A DNA stretch of 64,000 nucleotides from RPQJ01 sp041910015. GTDB taxonomy: Bacteria; Pseudomonadota; Gammaproteobacteria; Steroidobacterales; Steroidobacteraceae. The notes under the pieces are model-generated. The model was not told the DNA's origin. It was given only the letters and a program-made list of their open reading frames with translations, and ran no database searches. The DNA is taken from positions 1 through 64,000 of the forward strand of contig JAYRRR010000006.1 in NCBI GenBank assembly GCA_041910015.1. The letters are read 5' to 3'. Position 1 is the stretch's first letter; the number at the start of each line of letters is the position of its first letter. Positions 15,977-22,204 of the stretch are shown piece after piece. Both the position numbers and the translations under genes were made by a program.

Positions 15977-18219
15977 CAGAAATTTGCGCTCAATTGCAAT
16001 GCGACGGTTCGGCCGCGTTCGTTGACCGCGCTCTGGTTGCCTGCGGGGAGGAAGGGTGTCGGATAACCGAAAGCGCCCGCCACGTCGTCGGCAAGATTAC
16101 GGCCGATCAGGCGAACCTCCCAGCGGTTGTCCTGCGCGCCCACGGCCATGCCGACGTTGATGCTGCTGAATCCGTCGCCCGGCGGCGAGATGTTCGGCGT
16201 CTGCTGGTAGTAGCGCTCGCTGCGATAGTCGACGGCGCCATCGAGTCGGAACTCCAGCGAGGCCCCGAGCGGCCTCGCGAAGTTGAAGCCGGCGCTACCC
16301 GTCCACTTCGGCGCGAGCGGGATCGGATCGTGCGTGTGCCGGTCCTCGGCATCCGCGTAGGTGTTGTTCACGAACAGCTTGAGGCTCGGAATCACGTACC
16401 AGTAGCCCTCGACTTCGAAGCCCTGGCTGCTCAGGTCGGTGTTGCCGACGACGAACTGGATGCCGTCGAACGTGACCAGCTGGAAGCCGTCCACATCGGT
16501 GCCGAAAGCGGCGATGTTGAACAGCCAGTTGCGGTCCGAACCCTGCAGCTTGAGACCGATTTCCGCGGTCTTGGCCGTTTCCTTGTCGTACTCGGCCGTG
16601 TCGAGATGCGTGACGGACTGGGCGTAGCCGCCGCCCTTGGTACCCTTGCCATACGAGGCATACACCATGGCATTGTCGTTCACGTCGTACTGGACGCCGA
16701 AGGAGTAGTCGACGTTGTCCTCGGACCGGTCCATCGAGAATGCGGGATACGGCGGGAAGACGACGAGGCTGAACAGACCCGGGACGAGCACGTCGCGGCC
16801 GAGATCGACGTCCTTGTCCTCCTTGGTCCAGCGCACGCCGGCGGTGAGACGGAACGCGTCGGACACCTTGTAGTTGCCCTGCGCGAACACCGACATGGCT
16901 TCGTTGTCCTGGACGAAGTTGGTCTGCTGGCTGCCGGCCAGGTTCACGCCCGGCACGGGGCCGAACGGATAATTGGCCGTGATGATGGTCGTGTTGTCCA
17001 GCTCGCCCTTGAGGTAGAGGGCGCCCACGATGTAGTCGAAGGCCTTGTCGGCGGGAGAAACGAGCCGGATCTCCTGGCTGAACTGCTTGCCCTCTTCGTC
17101 GACCCGGCGCGTCGACCAGTCGCCCGGCACGACGTCGACGTCGGACACGTTCTCGTCGGTGTAGTCGGAGTAGGCCGTGATCGACGTGAGCGTGTGCTCG
17201 CCGAGCGTCAGATCGGCCGTGAGAACGTACTTGTTGAACTCGAGGTCCTCCCACTGCTCGTTGCCCTTCTCCGAAGGCGTCGTGATGGCGTTCTCGCCAT
17301 CGAGGCGAGTCTCGATGGTGCCCGGGTACCCTGCGAGCGCCGCGAGGATCTCGTTGATGCCGGTCGAGGCGATCTGCTCGACGGGCGAGCCTTCGTTGCG
17401 GCCGGTACCGTGCTGCACGAGTGCGGTGATGTCCAGCGTCTCGGTCGGGTTCCAGACGAAGACGCCGCGAATGGCATTGTCCTCGCTGCGTGGCGCGTGA
17501 TTGTCCTTGATGACGTTGTGCGTCCAGCCCTCGTCGTCGCTGAGCTGGCCGGAGATGCGCATCGCGAATTGGTCCGAGACGGGAATGTCTACGCCACCGG
17601 TGAAGAGTGTCGAGCCGCGTTCGAATTCGTAGGAGCCACGCAGGTCCGCGGTGAAGCGGTCGCCCGGCTTGCGCGTGACCAGGTTGATGGCGCCGAGGCT
17701 GGTGTTCTTGCCGAGCAGCGCCGCCTGCGTGCCGCGGATGACCTCGATGCGCTCGACGTCGAACATGGCGTTCGCGAATTCCACAGAGCGCGGCGCATAC
17801 ACACCGTCGACGAACAGGCTCACCGAGCTGTCGAACGAAGGCACGCCGGGATAGGAACCCAGGCCTCGGATGGTGACACCCACCTGGCTACCCGTCGGCG
17901 CCTTGGCCAGGTTGATGCCGGGCGCGACGCTCGCGAGCTGCAGCAGCGTGGCGGAGCCGGTGTTCGACAGCGCCACCTGGCTGACCACACCGACGGTGGC
18001 CGGGACCTCCTGCATGGTCTCGACGCGCTTGCGCGCCGTGACGATGATCTCCTCGATCACACCTTGCTGTGCCCTGCCTTCGGGAGCGGGCGCGGCCTGT
18101 TCCTGGGCGAGGCTCGTGCCCGCCACCACGGGGCTCAGGAGCAGTGCGATCTGCATGCCAAGTCGCGTGCGACCGGAACTCGTGCGCTTCGCAAAGATTC
18201 CCAGATCCGATGTCGTCAT
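15976..18219 (-). CDS. TonB-dependent outer-membrane receptor
   Basis: A 747-residue, apparently intact receptor for energy-dependent uptake across the outer membrane. A signal sequence (MQIALLLSPVVAGTSLAQEQ, residues 22-41) precedes a TonB box-like VIEEIIVTARKR. The plug domain carries VPATVGVVSQ, GVTIRGLGSYPG and VERIEVIRGTQAALLGKNT, and a 22-strand barrel follows, ending in the typical terminal Phe (ALQLSANF). The motif set resembles sphingomonad/steroid-degrader receptors of the FecA/FyuA-like cluster. The substrate is unknown, but the linked catabolic genes suggest an organic aromatic or steroid-like ligand rather than iron (inference). The promoter lies about 220 bases upstream. Confidence 0.93.
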   Translation of the reverse strand: MTTSDLGIFAKRTSSGRTRLGMQIALLLSPVVAGTSLAQEQAAPAPEGRAQQGVIEEIIVTARKRVETMQEVPATVGVVSQVALSNTGSATLLQLASVAPGINLAKAPTGSQVGVTIRGLGSYPGVPSFDSSVSLFVDGVYAPRSVEFANAMFDVERIEVIRGTQAALLGKNTSLGAINLVTRKPGDRFTADLRGSYEFERGSTLFTGGVDIPVSDQFAMRISGQLSDDEGWTHNVIKDNHAPRSEDNAIRGVFVWNPTETLDITALVQHGTGRNEGSPVEQIASTGINEILAALAGYPGTIETRLDGENAITTPSEKGNEQWEDLEFNKYVLTADLTLGEHTLTSITAYSDYTDENVSDVDVVPGDWSTRRVDEEGKQFSQEIRLVSPADKAFDYIVGALYLKGELDNTTIITANYPFGPVPGVNLAGSQQTNFVQDNEAMSVFAQGNYKVSDAFRLTAGVRWTKEDKDVDLGRDVLVPGLFSLVVFPPYPAFSMDRSEDNVDYSFGVQYDVNDNAMVYASYGKGTKGGGYAQSVTHLDTAEYDKETAKTAEIGLKLQGSDRNWLFNIAAFGTDVDGFQLVTFDGIQFVVGNTDLSSQGFEVEGYWYVIPSLKLFVNNTYADAEDRHTHDPIPLAPKWTGSAGFNFARPLGASLEFRLDGAVDYRSERYYQQTPNISPPGDGFSSINVGMAVGAQDNRWEVRLIGRNLADDVAGAFGYPTPFLPAGNQSAVNERGRTVALQLSANF

Positions 18220-18439
18220 GTTCGCAAGTCCCCTGCGTTGCCCGTCCGGTGCCGGGATCGGGCCGCGGCAAGATGTGTGGAGGGAGGGGACGGATCGATG
18301 CGCTTTCGCATCTGCGTGGCGCTTCGCGTCGCGCAGTCTGCGGCGTCATGCCGGCGCCCGGTCTGCGTCCCCCTCGACTCATGTGCGGGCTTGCTGCGAC
18401 GGGGGTTCCGCCGACACGCCAGCACGTACATGCACAGCG

Positions 18440-18468
18440 ATCTAATCAGAACTGGACAGGACTGTCAA
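18440..18468 (-). promoter_or_regulatory. Promoter/operator of the TonB receptor gene, shared with the 22.13 kb promoter
   Basis: On the minus strand TTGACA (18468-18463) is followed by a 17-base spacer and TTAGAT. The spacer carries a perfect dyad GACAG-TC-CTGTC overlapping the -35. The 29-base element agrees at 21 positions with the promoter at 22131-22159 on the other strand. The leader to the receptor ATG is about 220 bases. Confidence 0.55.
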
Positions 18469-18499
18469 GATGAAAAAAATGTCGCGTTGTACGGAATGT

Positions 18500-19373
18500 T
18501 TTATTCGCAGCATGACGCCCAGGATGGCCTGGTGCCCCGTCTGCAGGTCCGGCCCTGGTTGGCGTCTGCGGTCGCCGTCGCGCACCGGATCGGCAGCCCG
18601 AGTGGCGCCGGTCCACGACGATTTTGCCGTTCAGCACGATCATCACCGGCTTGCACGGATTGCTGGTCCTCACCATCAGGACTGGCCTGCGGCAGAATCA
18701 GGCCGGCTCGCTTGCCGGGTGCCACTTCGCCGAGGGTCTCGCGGTCGATATGACGGCCCGCGTCGTACCGGAAGTCGATGCCGGATGCACGGCGCCGTTG
18801 ATCCGGAGCGTTGGTACATGGGTGCCCCTGTGCTCGACTGTCCTGGCGATCAGGGCGGGATCGCTGATTGGTCACAAGGTCACGCCCTGTTCGGGCCCGT
18901 TCCCGCCGGCTTCCACTGCCTCGAGCGTGGCGGATTGCTGCACGGTATGGACCGTCACGCGCAGGCCGAGTTTGTGCGCGACCCGATCCGGGCGCGCAGG
19001 ACCGTCTTTGGCAGGTGATGGAGATTGATGGCATTCGGGAAACACGGGATTGGCTCAGACGTGACGCTGCAAGCGGGAACAGGCGCAGGCGCCCCGAAGT
19101 CGACGGCGCGAGGGTGGGTGTGGATCGGCCCCGCCATGAGACATCCGCCCTCGGCGGCGACGTCGCTGCGTCCCCTGAGCGGCGCTGCGAATACGGCCGC
19201 GATCTGGCTGTCCTTGGAGCCCACGTCGCGCAATTTCGGCAGCACCGGACGGCCGCCGAAGACCCACGAGCACGGCGAATGGAGAGATCGAGGGATTCGG
19301 CCTCTGGACCGTTCAAGAGCACCTCGGGATTGACCGCTGCCCCGGTGACCAGGCATTGATGCTTCCGCTTCAA
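18500..19373 (-). pseudogene. Degraded metal-dependent amidohydrolase (imidazolonepropionase-like)
   Basis: Minus-strand segments in several frames read as pieces of one amidohydrolase. Near 19240 the frame reads PVLPKLRDVGSKD, then LMAGPIHTHPRAVDFGAPAPV and NLHHLPKTVLRAR. Nearer the 3' end it gives DRETLGEVAPGKRAGLIL, the classic amidohydrolase tail, and in another frame again MIVLNGKIV. No single frame joins them. It is a multiply frameshifted gene; the original substrate cannot be inferred. It overlaps none of the intact genes. Confidence 0.55.
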
Positions 19374-19380
19374 TGGACGA

Positions 19381-19394
19381 ACTGTACAAACAGT
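19381..19394. promoter_or_regulatory. Perfect inverted repeat ACTGT-ACAA-ACAGT
   Basis: A short, perfect dyad in the gap between the degraded amidohydrolase (minus) and the Rieske remnant (plus). Its minus-strand reading shares the 10-mer GTACAGTTCG with the dyad at 22054 upstream of the TetR gene, so it may be a second operator for that regulator (inference). Confidence 0.35.
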
Positions 19395-19399
19395 GCGTT

Positions 19400-20050
19400 A
19401 GTGTCACAATGGATGTGTGGAGTGATATGACAAGGGCTTCTGTCACCACCCCGTCGCCGCCGCACCCGAGTTCCGCGGCCCAGGTCGCCCACGACCCGGG
19501 TTTCCAGTGGATCCTGAATCGTGTCGCACTGAAACGGACGGACCGCATGCCGACAGCCTTTCCCTTGGTGCACTGTCTGGCCGCATACGGCGGCATCACG
19601 AAACGGGAATGCATGTACGACCACGACGGGGTGATCGGACTCACCGAGCGCGCGTACCTCGAATTCCGGCCCGGCCTGATGGAGCCGGCCATACTGATCA
19701 CTGCCATCGATGGGGTGTTCGAGGCGACCGGCTTCAAGCAGCCCCTCAGTCGGCAACCAGCTGCTTCCATTCAACTGACGTTCCGACAGCCCTGGTCCAC
19801 CCAACATTGCTGGGCCGGTCAGCGGGAGTTCCGGACCGACGACGAGAAGCTCGGCGCCCAGATGCGCCACGGCATGAGGCTGGAGTTCTCGCAGGAGGAC
19901 ATGCAGATAGCCGAGGTGCAGCCGGCGATGATGGGGGATCATCTGTGGTGGCTGAGTCCTGTCATGCGGTCGGGGACGCGGCGTCGGTACACGAGAGACG
20001 CCTGCTTGCCCGTCTCATCGAGGCCGGGCGACCGAGCGGTGTCGCGAAGG
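19400..20050 (+). pseudogene. C-terminal remnant of a Rieske (VanA-like) oxygenase alpha subunit
   Basis: The plus strand keeps a long open frame that reads like the catalytic C-terminal domain of vanillate demethylase-type Rieske oxygenases. Visible segments are LEFRPGLMEPAILI, DGVFEATGFKQPLSRQ, WAGQREFRTDDEKLGAQMRHG and FSQEDMQIAEVQPAMMGDH, the family's terminal helix region. A frame change near 19960 continues with a DAASVHERRLLARLIEAG-like tail. The N-terminal [2Fe-2S] domain (CxH/CxxH motif) is absent, so the product could not work as an oxygenase. Relatives O-demethylate methoxylated aromatics. Confidence 0.5.
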
Positions 20051-20163
20051 GCGATCGAGCACAATCGTGGTCGGGGTCACCTCGGCGCGGCCGCACGGCG
20101 ATGCATGTCCCGTGCTCGGCCTGGAGGCACGTGGTGCGTCGATCACATGTCAAGGAGAATTGC

Positions 20164-20772
20164 GTGAAGCTCTATTACTCACCGGCCGCTTGTTCGCTGG
20201 CGCCGCACATCATGCTGCGCGAAACGGGGTTGGCATTCGAGCTCGTGCGCGTCGATATCAGGCAGCACAGGACGGCGGATGGCGGCGACTACTATGCTGT
20301 GAACGCAAGGGGCTCGGTTCCCGTGCTGGAACTCGACGACGGCGAGCGGCTGACCGAGGGACCGGTCATCGCGCAGTGGATCTGCGACCGCGCGGGCCGT
20401 ACTGACCTCATGCCGGCCTGCGGGACGATGGCGCGATATCGCGTCGCGGAATGGCAGGGCTACGTCACCTCGGAGGTACACAAGTCCTATTCACCGCTGT
20501 TCAGGCCCGACTTCAACGAGGATGGCAAGGGCTGGTTTCGTGGAGCGCTGCGACGAAAGTACGAGTGGCTGGAGCAGCGCCTGCATGACTCGGAGTATCT
20601 GACCGGCGCGACGTTCACGGCCGCCGACGCGTATCTGTTCGTGGTGACACGCTGGGCCAGTCAGGTCGGGCTCGACCTCGATGATCTCGCCGCACTGCAG
20701 GCCTTCATGATACGAATCGCCGGCCGGACGGCCGTGCGGACGGCGCTTGCTGCCGAAGGGCTGTTCATGTGA
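20164..20772 (+). CDS. Glutathione S-transferase, beta-class-like (GTG start)
   Basis: A 202-residue GST. The N-terminal thioredoxin-like half has KLYYSPAACSLAPHIMLRETG with Cys10, the catalytic cysteine position of bacterial beta-class enzymes. It also has GSVPVLEL (cis-Pro) and LTEGPVIAQWICD. The all-helical C-terminal half ends FTAADAYLFVVTRWA and AEGLFM. The GTG start at 20164 is set by a strong AAGGAG six bases upstream and by the family N-terminus. It appears intact although flanked on both sides by decayed genes. In aromatic degraders such GSTs open ether bonds or isomerise ring-cleavage products; the role here is unknown. Confidence 0.88.
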   Translation: MKLYYSPAACSLAPHIMLRETGLAFELVRVDIRQHRTADGGDYYAVNARGSVPVLELDDGERLTEGPVIAQWICDRAGRTDLMPACGTMARYRVAEWQGYVTSEVHKSYSPLFRPDFNEDGKGWFRGALRRKYEWLEQRLHDSEYLTGATFTAADAYLFVVTRWASQVGLDLDDLAALQAFMIRIAGRTAVRTALAAEGLFM

Positions 20773-20799
20773 TCTCAGGCCCGAGGAAATTCCCGAGGA

Positions 20800-21233
20800 C
20801 GCCACGATATCCGCCGCTCGACGGTCCTCGGGCGCTGGACGTGGGTCTTTTTCCGTTCACGGTGCTCAAGAATGTCCCGCGGGGCTCGATCGTCCGCTGG
20901 CTCTCCGGGGTCGCCATGGCTGATTGCGAGGTCGACGAGGGTGCCGTTGTGCGCGCCGTGCCGCGCTACATGCTGCACTGCGGTTGCGCGAACCGGGCCG
21001 AACTGCCATTGGCGGATTCTGACCACTTCGACGTCACGCGCGATTCGGGCGACCACCTCGGCGTGGGGCACGGGCGGTCACCTCTGCGCCGGCATTCACG
21101 TGGCGCGGCTCGAAATGGCGTTCATGCTGGAGGTGCTGCTCGATGGGGGTGCACGTCTCAGGTCGACGAGCCGACGATGGGAACGAACCGCGGTCTCCAT
21201 GGGTTCGGGAGTCTTCCGTCGCGCATCGACTGA
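20800..21233 (+). pseudogene. C-terminal remnant of a cytochrome P450
   Basis: The region encodes the last third of a bacterial P450 in two interleaved frames. First comes ADCEVDEGAVVRA, then FDVTRDSGDHLGVGHG. After a shift near 21070 the haem-thiolate segment GGHLCAGIHVARLEM is followed by FMLEVLLDGGARL. A shift back gives VDEPTMGTNRGLHGFGSLP. The haem Cys motif is recognisable, but the fold is not encoded continuously and the N-terminal two thirds are absent. At least two frameshifts make it non-functional. Like the Rieske remnant it was an oxygen-dependent enzyme. Confidence 0.65.
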
Positions 21234-21307
21234 GGTGACGGGCGTCCGGTCCGTGCGAAGGGGCACGTCGCAGGCCGCGACTCCGGGTCGTGGCCGGGAC
21301 AGGCCGG

Positions 21308-21988
21308 TCATTCGACGGTTCGGGGAGGCCGACGAAACGGCGGCAGCGGCCGCTTCATGATGTCCGCGATGCGTGCCGCCGATGCCCCGAGCCCCTGCAG
21401 CGTCACGATCACGGCGTGGCTTTCGTAGTTCTTCAGGTCTGGATCCTTGAGCATGCGGTGCATGGCAGCGATGCCCATGCCCTCCATGAGGTCCACGGCG
21501 ACTTCGAGTGACGGTACGCTCAGCAGGCCGGCTTTGCGTGACTGTTTCAGGTCACGGATGGGCAGGGCGGCCGCCCGGGTGTCCATCAGCCGGACCTGTG
21601 CCACGAATCCACACCATGCGCGATCGGTGGCAGCCTTTCTCATCCACAGCCGTATGCCCATGCCGAGACGGATCAGCGGGTCCTCGATGTCGCGCATGGA
21701 CTCGGTGATCGTCTCGTGCAGATCGTCACTGAGCCATTCCTTGGCGGCCGTCAGCAGTTCGTTCGTGCTGCGGAAGTAGTTGTAGAACGTGCCACGCGCG
21801 ATGCCGGCTGCCTCGATGAAGTCGTCGATGACGGCGTTCTGCTCACCCTTTTCGGCGAAGACGTGGATCGCCGAGGCGATGATCTTCGCTTCCGTCCGGG
21901 CGCGGCGCCGCCGCCCGACGATCGTTCGGTGGTTGACGGGAGAGGCGTCCTTCGCAGGCTCGGTCGTGGTACGTCGATGATTCTTCAT
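21308..21988 (-). CDS. TetR/AcrR-family transcriptional regulator
   Basis: A 226-residue repressor-like protein on the minus strand. The N-terminal HTH is clear (residues about 28-75): RTEAKIIASAIHVFAEKG, then IDDFIEAAGIARGTFYNYF. A ligand-binding helical domain follows. I chose ATG 21988 (MKNHRRTTTEPAK); the frame stays open upstream but is not family-like. It is divergent from the molybdenum-enzyme operon, with a 216-base shared control region. That arrangement suggests it regulates that operon and itself. The inducer is unknown. Confidence 0.9.
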   Translation of the reverse strand: MKNHRRTTTEPAKDASPVNHRTIVGRRRRARTEAKIIASAIHVFAEKGEQNAVIDDFIEAAGIARGTFYNYFRSTNELLTAAKEWLSDDLHETITESMRDIEDPLIRLGMGIRLWMRKAATDRAWCGFVAQVRLMDTRAAALPIRDLKQSRKAGLLSVPSLEVAVDLMEGMGIAAMHRMLKDPDLKNYESHAVIVTLQGLGASAARIADIMKRPLPPFRRPPRTVE

Positions 21989-22028
21989 GGGTAGGTTGGA
22001 AGCCGTCGCAAAGCGAATGTAAGGCCAT

Positions 22029-22072
22029 ATCCTATCGTCAGAATGACACGACGTACAGTTCGATTTGCTGTA
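22029..22072 (-). promoter_or_regulatory. Candidate tetR promoter with overlapping dyad operator
   Basis: On the minus strand a -10-like TAGGAT (22034-22029) lies 17 bases from a TGTACG. The latter overlaps an inverted repeat TACAG-N9-CTGTA (22054-22072). An operator on the -35 region would allow autorepression by the TetR protein whose start is 41 bases downstream. The dyad is exact in its 5-base arms; the promoter boxes are weak. Confidence 0.4.
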
Positions 22073-22130
22073 GTGACTGCGGCCGCCGCCAACGGTGGGG
22101 CACGCGAACGACAGGGACAATCGTGTCAGG

Positions 22131-22159
22131 TTGACAGAACAGTCTAGTTTTGATCGAAT
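22131..22159 (+). promoter_or_regulatory. Promoter/operator of the molybdenum-enzyme operon
   Basis: A perfect TTGACA (22131-22136), a 17-base spacer and TCGAAT (4 of 6) lie 45 bases upstream of the large-subunit ATG. The spacer keeps the near-dyad GACAG-AA-CAGTC and the block AGTTTTGAT. Twenty-one of 29 positions equal the TonB-receptor promoter at 18468-18440, far more than expected for two unrelated sigma70 promoters. Confidence 0.6.
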
Positions 22160-22204
22160 GCCGCAAGTGCGGTCTGACGCCTTCGCCAGCGGGGAGCAGG
22201 GGCA

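Noticed and set aside
15865..18753. A 962-residue open frame on the plus strand opposite the TonB receptor
   Set aside because: It is the antisense shadow of an evident receptor in GC-rich DNA and shows no family motif.
19373..20167. An intact 264-residue gene at the Rieske remnant
   Set aside because: Only the catalytic-domain half is recognisable, the tail changes frame, and no [2Fe-2S] domain is encoded.
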